Source of the DNA: Thermoflexus sp042408365
GTDB lineage: Bacteria; Chloroflexota; Anaerolineae; Thermoflexales; Thermoflexaceae
Direction: 5' to 3'
Length of the DNA: 27,140 bases
NCBI RefSeq assembly: GCF_042408365.1
Contig: NZ_JBHOQJ010000274.1
Coordinates: forward strand, 1 to 27,140
Part shown: positions 14,011-21,400 of the stretch, one piece after another
Layout: every line of letters starts with the position of its first letter
Position numbering within the stretch: position 1 is the stretch's first letter
Program-made: the position numbers and the translations under genes
The notes under the pieces: model-generated
What the model was told of the DNA's origin: nothing
Seen by the model: only the letters and a program-made list of their open reading frames with translations
Database searches by the model: none

Positions 14011-15105
14011 ATGTCGAAAAGAACGCAGATCCTGATGCTGCTGATGGTCCTCGCATTGCTCTTGGCTGCCTGTGCGCAGCCAGCAGCTCCAACCCCGACA
14101 CAGCCACCTGCTCCTACTGGCGGGCAACCTGCGGCTGCCACCCCTGCACCAGCTGCAACCCCTACCAAGAAACCTTTCCGAGTGGGTCTGGTGACCGACG
14201 TTGGGAAGATCGATGACAAATCCTTCAACCAAGGAACCTGGGAAGGCGTCCAGAAGGCTGTTAAGGAGCTGGGCGTGGAGGCGAAATATATCGAAACCCA
14301 GGATCCCAACGACTACATGAAGAACATCGCCCAGTTCGCTGACGCCGGCTACGACGTGATCGTCACCGTCGGCTTCGCCCTGGGAGAGGCGACACGGGAG
14401 GCGGCCCAGAAATACCCCAACGTCAAATTCATCGGCGTCGATCAATTCCAGGAGAGCACCATCGAAAACGTAGCCGGGCTGATCTTTGAGGAGGACAAGG
14501 CCGGCTTTATGGCCGGGGCCCTGGCCGCCCTGATGAGCAAGACCGGCAAGATCGGCGCCGTGCTGGGCACCGATGCCGTCCCACCGGTCTGGCGCTTTGG
14601 CGAAGGCTACCGCGCCGGGGCAAAGTATGTGCGCCCGGACGTCGAGGTGCTGGTGGTTTACCATAACGACGTGGGGCTGGATAAGACGTTCACCGACCCT
14701 GAATGGGGCAAGTCCACGGCCCTTTCCCTGGTGGACAAGGGCGTGGATGTCATCTTTGGGGCCGGCGGCAAGACCGGCAACGGGGCGCTGATCGCCTGCG
14801 CGGAGACCAAGAAGTGTCTGGCTATCGGCGTGGATGTCGATCAGTACTACACCGTCCCCGAAGCCAAGAGCGTCCTGCTCACCAGCGCGATGAAGGATCT
14901 GACGGAAGGAACCTTCAATCTGATCAAGGCCGCTTACGAGGGGAAGTGGCAGGGCGGCAACGTGATCGGTCCGGTCCGCCTGGCTCCGTTCCACGACCTT
15001 GAGAGCCAGGTCCCGCAGGAGGTCCGCCAGAAGCTGGCGGAGATCGAGAAGGGGCTGAAGGACGGGACGATCAAGACGAACGTCCCGCCCGCAAAGCCCC
15101 AGTAA
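14011..15105 (+). CDS. BMP-family (PnrA/Med-like) substrate-binding lipoprotein
   Basis: A 364-residue exported lipoprotein. MSKRTQILMLLMVLALLLAAC is a lipoprotein signal with lipobox LAAC (Cys21), followed by a Pro/Thr/Ala/Gln-rich tether (22-55). The BMP domain begins at FRVGLVTDVGKIDDKSFNQGTWEG and contains VTVGFALGEAT, KFIGVDQFQ, AGLIFEEDKAGFMAGALAA, IGAVLGTDAVPPVWRFGEGYRAGA and VDVIFGAGGKTGNG. These proteins bind purine nucleosides or similar ligands outside the membrane and deliver them to an ABC importer; in Bacillus, Med is a related regulator. No permease or ATPase gene is nearby. GGAGAGGAGGT precedes ATG 14011; the frame extends upstream to 13813, but the signal peptide fixes this start. 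Confidence 0.9.
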   Translation: MSKRTQILMLLMVLALLLAACAQPAAPTPTQPPAPTGGQPAAATPAPAATPTKKPFRVGLVTDVGKIDDKSFNQGTWEGVQKAVKELGVEAKYIETQDPNDYMKNIAQFADAGYDVIVTVGFALGEATREAAQKYPNVKFIGVDQFQESTIENVAGLIFEEDKAGFMAGALAALMSKTGKIGAVLGTDAVPPVWRFGEGYRAGAKYVRPDVEVLVVYHNDVGLDKTFTDPEWGKSTALSLVDKGVDVIFGAGGKTGNGALIACAETKKCLAIGVDVDQYYTVPEAKSVLLTSAMKDLTEGTFNLIKAAYEGKWQGGNVIGPVRLAPFHDLESQVPQEVRQKLAEIEKGLKDGTIKTNVPPAKPQ

Positions 15106-15142
15106 TCTGAGCGGATCCCCAATCCGCAGGGCTGGGGCATCC

Positions 15143-15170
15143 ATCGGGGCGGGAAGGATCCCGCCCCGAT
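15143..15170 (+). terminator. Terminator after the BMP gene
   Basis: A 12-bp perfect stem (ATCGGGGCGGGA, loop AGGA, and its complement), starting 37 bases after the stop and followed by TTCATT. The T-run is short. Confidence 0.7.
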
Positions 15171-15258
15171 TTCATTCCCCAGCTGCTCATCCTTCCGAGC
15201 GAAAGCCGGGAGGGAGGCCGCCTGCCAAGCGTAGGAGATACGGGGCGAACAGCTTAGA

Positions 15259-15264
15259 TATAAT
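15259..15264 (+). promoter_or_regulatory. Probable native selC -10 box
   Basis: A perfect TATAAT lies 8 bases upstream of the first base of the truncated tRNA-Sec copy, where a tRNA promoter is expected. No good -35 hexamer is seen. It lies outside the integrated element, so it is probably the original tRNA-Sec promoter, now facing the integrase gene. Confidence 0.6.
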
Positions 15265-15271
15265 ACGAGAA

Positions 15272-15354
15272 GGGGGCGGTTGGCCTCTGGTGAGGCCCCC
15301 GGTCTTCAAAACCGGTGTCGGGTCGCGGGGCGGCCCGGGGTGGGTTCGATTCCC
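15272..15354 (+). pseudogene. 3'-truncated tRNA-Sec copy (left attachment site)
   Basis: Identical over 83 bases to 22322-22404: the 5' acceptor strand GGGGGCGG, the 6-bp D stem, the UCA anticodon loop, the long variable arm and the T arm up to the TTCGATTCCC end. After that it reads CAGATATGG instead of ATCCGCTCCCG, so the 3' acceptor strand is missing and no mature tRNA can form. It marks the left end of the integrated element. Confidence 0.9.
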
Positions 15355-15418
15355 CAGATATGGCGGTGTATCCCCGCTTAACCCCCAGATATAGCCTCTC
15401 GAAATACCCATCCCACCT

Positions 15419-15440
15419 TTGACAGCATCATGACAACATT
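15419..15440 (+). repeat. Putative integrase arm site, left end (two 11-bp units)
   Basis: Two tandem 11-bp units, TTGACAGCATC and ATGACAACATT, 64 bases inside the left repeat. The same 22 bases recur in the same orientation at 22203-22224. Position fits arm-type integrase sites; a role in int regulation is also possible, since it lies 24 bases before the integrase start. Confidence 0.65.
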
Positions 15441-15464
15441 CCTTCGCGGCGAGGGAGGTGAGCG

Positions 15465-16610
15465 ATGCCCCGCAAAGCCTCCGGCGAAGGCAGCATTTGC
15501 CTCCGCAAGGACGGCCGCTATCAGGTCTCCCTCCAAATCGCCGGCGTCCGACGCGTCGCCTATGCCCGGACGGAACGAGAGGCCCGCCGACGCCTCGCGG
15601 AGCTGAAAAGACAGGCCGCCCTCCAAGGCGCCCTCCCCAACCCCGGCGCGCGGACCGTGGCGGATTTGCTGGATGCCTGGCTGGCCGTGAACGCCCCCCG
15701 CTGGCGCCCCCGAACCTTCGAGGATTGGCGCTATGTGTGTGAGGCCCATCTTCGCCCCGCCTTGGGGGGTGTGCGGCTCGGCCGGCTCACCCCTGCCCAA
15801 GTGGCGCATTTCCTCTCCACCCTCGAGGAGCGAGGCCGCCACCGGACGGCGCTCAAAGCCTATCGCGCCTTGAGCATGGCCTGTAAGCTGGCCGTCCGCT
15901 GGGGATGGCTCCTGATGAACCCTTGCGAACGGGTGACCCCACCCCGCTACCGGCCCGGACGTCAAGAGCTTTGGACCCCTGACCTTCTCCGGCGCTTCCT
16001 CGAGGGGACGCGAACCCACTGGCTCCATCCTTTGTGGGTCTTCCTGGTGGCCACCGGCTGCCGCATTGGGGAGGCGCTGGGCTTGACCTGGGGAGACGTG
16101 GACCTGGAGAGCGGGACGGTCATCATCCGGCGGAACCTGCAGTGGGCGAACGGGGCGTGGCATCTTCAGGAGCCAAAGACGCCGGCCGGGGTGCGCACCC
16201 TGGCGATTCCGCCGGAGGCCGTGGAGGCCCTCATCCGTCAGCGTCGCCAGCAAGCGGAATGGAGCGAGCGGGCGGGGGAGCGCTGGGCGAACGAGTGGAA
16301 GCTGGTCTTCACCCAACGGGACGGCCGCCCTCTATGGCGCAAGACCGTGGTTCGCGCGATGTGGGAGGCGTGCCGACGACTGGGGTTGCCGGTCCTTACA
16401 CCCCACGGCTTGCGCCACCTTCACGTATCCCTTCTCCTGGAGGCCGGAATCCCGCTTCCCCAGGTCGCGCGGCGGGCGGGACACTCAAGCCCCCACATCA
16501 CCGCGGCCATCTACGCCCACGTGCTGAAGAGTGGGGATGAGCGGGTGGCTGTGGTGCTCTCAAAGGCCTTGAACGGAGAGGAACCATGTGGCCAAAGGAG
16601 GGAACCATGA
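15465..16610 (+). CDS. int: Tyrosine recombinase (site-specific integrase)
   Basis: A 381-residue integrase. An N-terminal AP2-like arm-binding domain (GEGSICLRKDGRYQVSLQIAG, 7-50) is followed by a SAM-like core-binding domain (64-155) and the catalytic domain (about 165-365). Catalytic residues are R200 (ATGCRIGEALGLTW), K238 (EPKTPAGVRTL), H314 and R317 (HGLRH), H340 (AGHSSPHIT) and nucleophile Y350 (IYAHV), so it is intact. It should recombine the tRNA-Sec core repeats, cutting and rejoining DNA through a 3'-phosphotyrosine. GGGAGGTGAGCG precedes ATG 15465. There is no terminator between the truncated tRNA and this gene, so the host selC promoter may drive it. Confidence 0.95.
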   Translation: MPRKASGEGSICLRKDGRYQVSLQIAGVRRVAYARTEREARRRLAELKRQAALQGALPNPGARTVADLLDAWLAVNAPRWRPRTFEDWRYVCEAHLRPALGGVRLGRLTPAQVAHFLSTLEERGRHRTALKAYRALSMACKLAVRWGWLLMNPCERVTPPRYRPGRQELWTPDLLRRFLEGTRTHWLHPLWVFLVATGCRIGEALGLTWGDVDLESGTVIIRRNLQWANGAWHLQEPKTPAGVRTLAIPPEAVEALIRQRRQQAEWSERAGERWANEWKLVFTQRDGRPLWRKTVVRAMWEACRRLGLPVLTPHGLRHLHVSLLLEAGIPLPQVARRAGHSSPHITAAIYAHVLKSGDERVAVVLSKALNGEEPCGQRREP

Positions 16611-16675
16611 AAGTGCGATACACCTTTTCGTCTCAGGCGTGCGGAGCGCTACCCAAAACCGAGTGGACTTGGTAG
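16607..16675 (+). CDS. 22-codon micro-ORF coupled to the integrase
   Basis: ATG 16607 overlaps the integrase stop (ATGA) and is preceded by a near-perfect AAAGGAGGGAACC ribosome-binding site. It encodes 22 residues (begins MKVRYTFSSQACG, ends in TEWTW) and stops at TAG 16673-16675. The strong site and overlap argue that it is translated. It could be a leader peptide for the GC-rich, foldable stretch that follows, or a tiny functional peptide. It is too short for homology-based assignment. Confidence 0.45.
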   Translation: MKVRYTFSSQACGALPKTEWTW

Positions 16676-16781
16676 AGTGTGGGTGACGGGGGCCGGGTGG
16701 CGGATGGCGCCCCGCCCGCAAGCCCGGTGGCCACGGACACCGGGGCCCAGCCCCTTAAAACCACCGCCGTGGAGGTGAGAT

Positions 16782-17786
16782 ATGAATGGAAAGACCGGAC
16801 CCACCGCTGGGGAAGTGCTGGAACACCCGGAGCGCTATCCGTATGAAATGCGGATGCTCCGAGAGGCAGCCGCCCTCCTTATGGAAGCCCTCCAGGAATA
16901 CTTCCGCCCCTCTGTGGAAGCCATTGGGGAGAGGCTCTGCCAGGCTCTTGTGGGACCGCGCCTGGAAGCGCTCCTGGAAGCATCCAAACGCCTCGTGGAG
17001 GGAGTCGCGGAACCACTCGGGCGCATCGCAATGGGAGTTCTCCGCCACTTAGTGAATCAGGTCCTGTCAGGAAACTGGCTCAAGTATTGGGCCGGCAGGG
17101 TGGTTCAAGCCCTGAAGAAAGCCTACGGGAAAGCGCACCGTCGGGAGTTCAAAGAGGAAGCCCGCCTCCTCGGGGAACTGGACGCGCTGTTGGCCCGGCG
17201 AGTGGAGCAAGAGCTGGAGTGGATGGGCGGAGCACAGTCGCGGGAGGAGGTGACCGCAACCATTCTGGCCAAAAACATGCTTTTGGCCCTCGAGGAACTG
17301 CAGGAGATGGGGCTCGGCGAACTTCCTCTCAGAGAGTGTTGGGACCCTCTGGGGGAAAAGATGGTGTGCGCTCTGATGGGCGACTTACTGGGAAGGCCGT
17401 TCCCCAGGACCGATGTGCTCGAAGTGAGGGTGGAGGAAATCGATTTGGAGCAGCTTCCGGACACCACCCCAAGTGTTGAGGAGGAAGTAGAGCGGCCCGA
17501 GGAGGAGGCCGAGCCCGCAATAGGGCGATGGAGGCCGGAGGTGGCGAGGGAAATGGTGAAGCGCCTCGAGGAGCGCCTTACACCAAGGGAACGTGAGGTA
17601 TTGCATACGTGGTTGGACCTGACGACATCGGAGGGCCGCAAGTATAAAGGACAAGGCTCGGCGGAGATAGCACGGAGGCTCGGGCTTAAGGAAAGCACGG
17701 TGCGGGTGATACGGAAAAACATTCGCCAGAAGGCAAGGGCCGTGATGAGGGAACTTTTAATGGAGGTAGGCACCACCAACCGGTAG
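16782..17786 (+). CDS. Unknown protein with C-terminal sigma-70 region-4-like HTH
   Basis: A 334-residue, largely helical, acidic protein not recognised as a whole. Residues 20-230 are helix-rich with no clear motif. Residues 230-250 are an acidic linker (VEEEVERPEEEAEP). The last 70 residues form a region-4/LuxR-like helix-turn-helix: RLTPREREVLHTWLDLT ... GSAEIARRLGLKESTVRVIRKNIRQKARAVMR. It probably binds DNA and regulates the element; no sigma region 2 is seen, so it is not a complete sigma factor. GGAGGTGAGAT precedes ATG 16782. A strong terminator follows. Confidence 0.6.
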   Translation: MNGKTGPTAGEVLEHPERYPYEMRMLREAAALLMEALQEYFRPSVEAIGERLCQALVGPRLEALLEASKRLVEGVAEPLGRIAMGVLRHLVNQVLSGNWLKYWAGRVVQALKKAYGKAHRREFKEEARLLGELDALLARRVEQELEWMGGAQSREEVTATILAKNMLLALEELQEMGLGELPLRECWDPLGEKMVCALMGDLLGRPFPRTDVLEVRVEEIDLEQLPDTTPSVEEEVERPEEEAEPAIGRWRPEVAREMVKRLEERLTPREREVLHTWLDLTTSEGRKYKGQGSAEIARRLGLKESTVRVIRKNIRQKARAVMRELLMEVGTTNR

Positions 17787-17813
17787 GACAAAAACAGGCC
17801 GTCCCTCGTATTC

Positions 17814-17847
17814 GCCCCCTGGCCGAGTAGGTTCAGGGGGCTTTTTT
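17814..17847 (+). terminator. Rho-independent terminator after the sigma-4-like gene
   Basis: An 8-bp GC stem GCCCCCTG / CAGGGGGC with a 12-base loop, directly followed by TTTTTT. It separates the int/regulator block from the replication block. Confidence 0.9.
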
Positions 17848-17860
17848 GTGCCCACTGGTC

Positions 17861-17902
17861 GTGAAATATCTCACATATAAACGCTTTCGCCCCATGTATA
17901 TA
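17861..17902 (+). promoter_or_regulatory. Promoter/operator region of the replication gene block
   Basis: Between the terminator and the next gene, a near-palindrome GTGAAATATCTCAC (17861-17874, 12 of 14 symmetric) abuts TATAAA (17876-17881). A second A/T-rich -10-like TATATA lies at 17897-17902. The AT-rich composition stands out from the GC-rich surroundings. Which -10 is used is not clear. Confidence 0.45.
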
Positions 17903-17926
17903 GAGAGACCTTTCAGGAGGTGTGCG

Positions 17927-18139
17927 ATGGCGATGCTTTTTGTGGTGATAGAGCGGGGGGACTCCGGCAGGGATTCCCTACCCCTCCTGGCCACAGCTAA
18001 CCCGAAGTTGGTTCGGCGAGTTATTGAGGTGCTACAGGATGAGCTGAGCCAGGCCTTCCAAGAGCACGAGACAGACTGGGACGCTGCGCGATTCCTGGAT
18101 GCCCTTACTTGGGATAACGCCGAAGGAGGTGACCCATGA
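17927..18139 (+). CDS. Small unknown element protein (70 aa)
   Basis: A 70-residue protein starting MAMLFVVIERGD, with a central helix (LVRRVIEVLQDELSQAF). No family is recognised. AGGAGG lies 6 bases before ATG 17927, and the stop overlaps the next start (ATGA), so it is the first gene of a coupled operon with the next two. The frame extends upstream to 17846, but the ribosome-binding site fixes this start. A role in control of replication is possible only from context. Confidence 0.6.
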   Translation: MAMLFVVIERGDSGRDSLPLLATANPKLVRRVIEVLQDELSQAFQEHETDWDAARFLDALTWDNAEGGDP

Positions 18140-18552
18140 ACAAAAAGACGAAGGCCGCCGGCTGGCCCCGGCGGCCCATCAAAGAACGGAACGGAGCTTC
18201 ATTCGCTCCTCATTATACCCCATCCCTCATAAAAGTCAACGGCCGCCCCGTTGGCGAAGTCCGCGACGGCGTCTTCCGCAAGCACGTCCGCGCAAGCGTC
18301 CACATGTTGCGCCGTCCGCCGGCATGGGCCCTGGACGTGGAGAGCCTTGCGGATGCCGAGCGCCTTGGCGCACGGGTGGTGGAAATCGTGGACGTGGAGA
18401 CCGGCTTCCGGTATCGCGCCAGCGTGGCGCGTATCCGCGAGAAGGGCTTTGAGCTGGACCGTGGCCACGGGCGCCAGATTGCGCTCGAATTGGAGGAGTG
18501 GGCCGTGGAGCATCCCAAGCAGCCCATCTTACCCTTGGAGGTATGGCGATGA
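18136..18552 (+). CDS. Unknown basic element protein (138 aa)
   Basis: A 138-residue protein with a basic N-terminus (MNKKTKAAGWPRRPIKERNG), then VNGRPVGEVRDGVFRKHVRASVHMLRRPPAW and a mixed alpha/beta part with LGARVVEIVDVETGFRYRASVARIREKGFELDRGHGRQIAL. No family is recognised; the pattern suggests a small nucleic-acid-binding protein, which is a guess. AAGGAGGTGACCC precedes ATG 18136, and both ends overlap neighbours by 4 bases (ATGA), so translation is coupled to the RepA-like ATPase gene. Confidence 0.6.
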   Translation: MNKKTKAAGWPRRPIKERNGASFAPHYTPSLIKVNGRPVGEVRDGVFRKHVRASVHMLRRPPAWALDVESLADAERLGARVVEIVDVETGFRYRASVARIREKGFELDRGHGRQIALELEEWAVEHPKQPILPLEVWR

Positions 18553-20618
18553 GCTCAGGCATTGAGTTTGTGGACGGCCAATATGTCGTTTCCCGCTTCG
18601 AGGACCGAGGGGTTCGCTTTATCGTGGACCGATTGGAAATCGACGAGAAGGGCCACTACACCGGCAATCTCCAGGTTGAGGTGAAGAGGGATGGCCGATG
18701 GGAGACGCTTTATTACGCTCCGGCCAAACTCTCCTCGGCCCCCGGACAGGCAAAAGTCGCCCATGAGCTGGCGAGCCTCTGGAGCGACGTGGACCTTGGC
18801 GCCTGGCACGAGATGGTGAAGAAGGCATGGGAGCTAATCCAAGCCTATCGGAAGCATGGCGCTGCGCTCCCTGAGCCCCCCGAGGAGCATCCCAGCCTGG
18901 AAATCGTAGACGGCCGATACGTCGTCCGCCTCTTTGAGAGCAAGGGGGTTCGCCTCACCCTGGACCGGCCTCGGCTATCCCGGAACGGCCATCTGCGAGG
19001 ACGCCTCCAGGTGGAGGTGGTGCGTGGCCCCCAGTGGGTGAAGATATTAGACACCGTGACCAGTTACACGGACCTTCGTGACCGGAAAGAAATCGCGGAG
19101 ACCCTTTACAAGGTCCATCCCTTCCCTATCGATACCTGGCTGGGCATCGTGGAGAGGAGTTTCCAGATGGTTCGCGAGGCTGAGGATGCCGAAAGGCTGG
19201 CCTCTGGAACCCAGCGCTGGAGCCCCGTCCCCATCACCGAGCTATCCGGAGATGATACCGAGGTGCGATGGGTGTGGGAGGGCCTCCTGGCCCGCGGGCA
19301 TTTGACGGATTTCTACGCCCTTTGGAAATCCGGCAAGACTACGCTGGTGGCGGCGCTTCTACGACAGATGGAGACCGGAGGGGAGTTGGCCGGGAAGGCG
19401 GTCCAGGCCGGAAAGGCCCTGGTGGTCACCGAGGAGGCGAAGGCGAAATGGGCCGAGCGTCGGGAAGAATTCGGGCTCGGTGACCACGTCCACATCATCA
19501 CGCGGCCTTTCCCGAAGCAAGCGACTTGGGAGGGATGGGAGGCCTTTGCCGATTACCTGGCCGGGCTGGTTGCCGAGCGCGGTTACGACCTTGTGGTGTT
19601 CGACGCTCTGCCTCACCTATGGCCGGTGAAAGACGAGAATAACGCCCCCGAAGTAGTCGCGGCGCTTCTACCCCTCCAGGCCGTCGCCGACGCAGGCTGT
19701 GCCGTGTTGTTAGTTCGCCACCCCCGGAAGAGCGACGGTGGCCAGGGGACGGCCGGGCGGGGGTCAGGGGCCATTTCCGCTTTCGTGGACATCATTATCG
19801 AGATGCGGCGCTACGAGCCGGAGCAGCAAGACGACACCCGGCGGGTGTTGACCGTCTACAGCCGCTATGAGCCCTTCGAGGTCATCATCCGATGGAACGG
19901 CGGCGCGGATTACGAGACGCTGGGTTCGCCGGCGGCCTATTCGGCCGAGGCCCAGCGCCAGCAGCTCCTGGACGTCCTGGCGGAGCACGGACAGGCCACC
20001 ACGGGGGAGCTGGCCAAGGCCGTTGGGCTCCCCCATGCGACGGCCTCCAAGCGTCTGAAGGAGCTGCAAGAGGCCGGCCTGGTGCGGCGGGAGGGGTCAG
20101 GGAAAAAGGGAGACCCCTACCGCTGGACCTTGGCGGACGGGAGCGGAGAAACCCCGGACACCGAATTCGTTTCTCCCTATATAGATAAGGAGCGTGGAGA
20201 AACGAATTCGGGTGGTGGCTCGGCGGAGACGGAAGGGGGAGGCGGGACGGAATTCGTTTCTCCACGCTTTCTCCACGGAAATAAGCGTGGAGAAATGGAA
20301 TTGGGGAATGGCTCCAAAAGGGGGTCAGAATTCTTTTCTCCACGCTCCCTATCTATAGGGGGAGAAAAGAAATCTGGGGTGGGACAGGAAGGGGATGGCC
20401 AGCTCTCCATGGGGGAGCTTGTAAATTCGGTCACGAGCGCCGAATCCCCGGCATCTCGGCCTATCTGTGTGGATTGTGGGAAACCCATTGAGGACCCCCG
20501 GTTCGTGATGAGGTGTCCACACTGCCTAAAGGCCGCATATGACCGGGAACCGCTGCTCAAGATGTCGGGATACCCCAGCCACCTAATGGACTGGCTGGCG
20601 GAGCACGGGGAGAGGTGA
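18549..20618 (+). CDS. RepA-like AAA ATPase with duplicated N-terminal module and zinc ribbon
   Basis: A 689-residue protein. Residues 5-100 and 117-210 are two copies of one module: IEFVDGQYVVSRFEDRGVR against LEIVDGRYVVRLFESKGVR, then LQVEV in both. A RecA-fold AAA_25/RepA-type ATPase follows (about 225-455), with Walker A ALWKSGKTT (257-265), Walker B LVVFD (348-352) and VRHPRKSDGGQGTAGRGSGAI. Next come a winged helix (LLDVLAEHGQATTGELAKAVG, 473-528), a low-complexity linker with EFVSP-type repeats (539-600) and a Cys4 zinc ribbon (C640, C643, C656, C659). RepA-type ATPases are replicative helicase-like enzymes of plasmids and satellites; that role is inferred. ATG 18549 has GGAGG at 7 bases and overlaps the previous stop; ATG 18543 is too close to it. 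Confidence 0.8.
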   Translation: MSSGIEFVDGQYVVSRFEDRGVRFIVDRLEIDEKGHYTGNLQVEVKRDGRWETLYYAPAKLSSAPGQAKVAHELASLWSDVDLGAWHEMVKKAWELIQAYRKHGAALPEPPEEHPSLEIVDGRYVVRLFESKGVRLTLDRPRLSRNGHLRGRLQVEVVRGPQWVKILDTVTSYTDLRDRKEIAETLYKVHPFPIDTWLGIVERSFQMVREAEDAERLASGTQRWSPVPITELSGDDTEVRWVWEGLLARGHLTDFYALWKSGKTTLVAALLRQMETGGELAGKAVQAGKALVVTEEAKAKWAERREEFGLGDHVHIITRPFPKQATWEGWEAFADYLAGLVAERGYDLVVFDALPHLWPVKDENNAPEVVAALLPLQAVADAGCAVLLVRHPRKSDGGQGTAGRGSGAISAFVDIIIEMRRYEPEQQDDTRRVLTVYSRYEPFEVIIRWNGGADYETLGSPAAYSAEAQRQQLLDVLAEHGQATTGELAKAVGLPHATASKRLKELQEAGLVRREGSGKKGDPYRWTLADGSGETPDTEFVSPYIDKERGETNSGGGSAETEGGGGTEFVSPRFLHGNKRGEMELGNGSKRGSEFFSPRSLSIGGEKKSGVGQEGDGQLSMGELVNSVTSAESPASRPICVDCGKPIEDPRFVMRCPHCLKAAYDREPLLKMSGYPSHLMDWLAEHGER
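20162..20377. repeat. Three in-frame palindromic repeats inside the RepA-like gene
   Basis: Repeat 1 (20162-20210) has perfect 15-bp arms (GGAGAAACGAATTCG on the right). Repeat 2 (20249-20302) has 13-bp arms TTTCTCCACGCTT at 20257-20269 and its complement at 20283-20295, plus a further half-site at 20268-20278. Repeat 3 (20327-20377) has 16-bp arms with one mismatch and an inner CCCTATCTATAGGG. Repeat 3 read in reverse closely resembles repeat 1. The 12-mer AGCGTGGAGAAA occurs four times, twice in each orientation. All are read in one frame as E-F-(V/F)-S-P. Confidence 0.85.
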
Positions 20619-20857
20619 GTGGTAAAGAGCATAAACCAGGAGGCCGGAGCTCTCCCTTCATGGCCTCCCCAGGCCTTGGCGGATGGACCGCCGAAGAGGC
20701 ACCCCCAGGCGGAGACCTGGGACTGCCTCAAGGCCTCCAGATGCCGGGTGACCTGGGACGGCTGAAGGTGGGAGGGTTTCGGAGGCCTCCCGGTGGCCAC
20801 AGGAAGGCCTGGGAGCCGGGTTTCCGCCGGTCAAGGCTCCAGAAACCCTTCGGGTAA
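20615..20857 (+). CDS. Doubtful small ORF after the RepA-like gene
   Basis: GTG 20615 overlaps the previous stop as GTGA and has GGGGAGAG before it, the coupling seen elsewhere in this element. The 80-residue product is Gly/Pro/Arg-rich without a recognisable domain and lies over repeated GGAGGCC motifs, so it may be chance. Confidence 0.2.
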   Translation: MSGKEHKPGGRSSPFMASPGLGGWTAEEAPPGGDLGLPQGLQMPGDLGRLKVGGFRRPPGGHRKAWEPGFRRSRLQKPFG

Positions 20858-21046
20858 CCCAAGGGCCGCTCCTGGGCCCTCCGGTGTGAAGATTCAGGCG
20901 CTCCCAATCCATTGGCTGGAGTTGTCCGATGGGCAGGCCGGGCTTCTGGACCCGGAGCCAACCCGCCCCTGGGCAGTTGGTGTCCCGTCACGAAGTTCAC
21001 CTGTCCACAGGACCGCCCGAAGCGGGGAATATTACCTGTAACGAAC
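20619..21046. other. Non-coding region in the element, possible control or origin region
   Basis: About 430 bases with no confident gene. It is rich in AGGCC/GGCCT palindromic motifs (for example CGGAGGCCTCCCG near 20780) and contains CCTGTCCACAGG at about 20999-21011. It follows the RepA-like gene, where small replicons often keep their origin, but no clear iteron array or AT-rich unwinding region is seen. Confidence 0.3.
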
Positions 21047-21055
21047 TGATATAAA
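21047..21055 (+). promoter_or_regulatory. Extended -10 promoter before the VRR-NUC gene
   Basis: TGATATAAA (TG-n-TATAAA) lies 11 bases before the VRR-NUC start. No good -35 is present, as is usual for extended -10 promoters. The transcript would have a very short leader. Confidence 0.4.
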
Positions 21056-21066
21056 CGAGCGGCAGG

Positions 21067-21396
21067 ATGAGGGTGGAGACTCGAACCCATCTTCCTATCT
21101 CGGAGAAGGACTTCAGCCAGCAGGTCGTGGACCTGGCCCGCCTCCTGGGATGGAAGGTCTACCGCACCTGGCTTTCCATCCGCTCCCCGGCCGGCTTCCC
21201 GGACCTGGTGTTAGCCAAGCCGGGGAGGCCGCTCATTCTGGCGGAGCTGAAAACGGAGCGCGGGAAGCTATCGCCGGCCCAGGAAGAGTGGCTGGCGACC
21301 CTTCGCCAAGTGCCAGGGATAGAGGTCTACGTTTGGCGGCCCGGCGATTGGGAAGAGATTGTCCGCGTCCTTCGAGGAGGAGAGGGGGGAGGATGA
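21067..21396 (+). CDS. VRR-NUC-type nuclease
   Basis: A 109-residue PD-(D/E)xK nuclease of the VRR-NUC family. It has DFSQQVVDLARLLGWKVYRTW, the active-site strand GFPDLVLA (G43, D46), LAELKTERGKLSPAQ (E60, K62, Q72) and a final VYVWRPGDWEEI. The length is that of phage stand-alone VRR-NUC proteins, which are thought to cut branched or single-stranded DNA during replication or recombination. The start has only a weak GGCAGG site. It is the first of three rightward genes; 4 bases separate its stop from the next ATG. Confidence 0.88.
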   Translation: MRVETRTHLPISEKDFSQQVVDLARLLGWKVYRTWLSIRSPAGFPDLVLAKPGRPLILAELKTERGKLSPAQEEWLATLRQVPGIEVYVWRPGDWEEIVRVLRGGEGGG

Positions 21397-21400
21397 CAAA

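Noticed and set aside
13831..15144. Long open frame (437 codons) antisense to the BMP gene
   Set aside because: The sense strand has a signal peptide, lipobox and BMP motifs; the antisense frame is a product of GC-rich codon use.
15419..15424. TTGACA as the -35 box of an int promoter
   Set aside because: No -10 box lies 16-18 bases downstream, and the hexamer is part of the repeated 11-bp units found at both ends of the element.
15378..16316. Antisense frame across the integrase gene
   Set aside because: The integrase has all catalytic residues on the plus strand; the antisense product is low-complexity and has no ribosome-binding site.
16680..16745. HDV-like or other known ribozyme after the integrase
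   Set aside because: Nested stems are possible, but I could not fit the conserved core of any known ribozyme or riboswitch class.
20162..20377. CRISPR array in the RepA-like gene
   Set aside because: Only three repeats, palindromic and in different orientations, inside a reading frame, with no regular spacers.
20999..21011. DnaA box in CCTGTCCACAGG
   Set aside because: It differs from TTATCCACA at two positions, is single, and no AT-rich unwinding region adjoins it.
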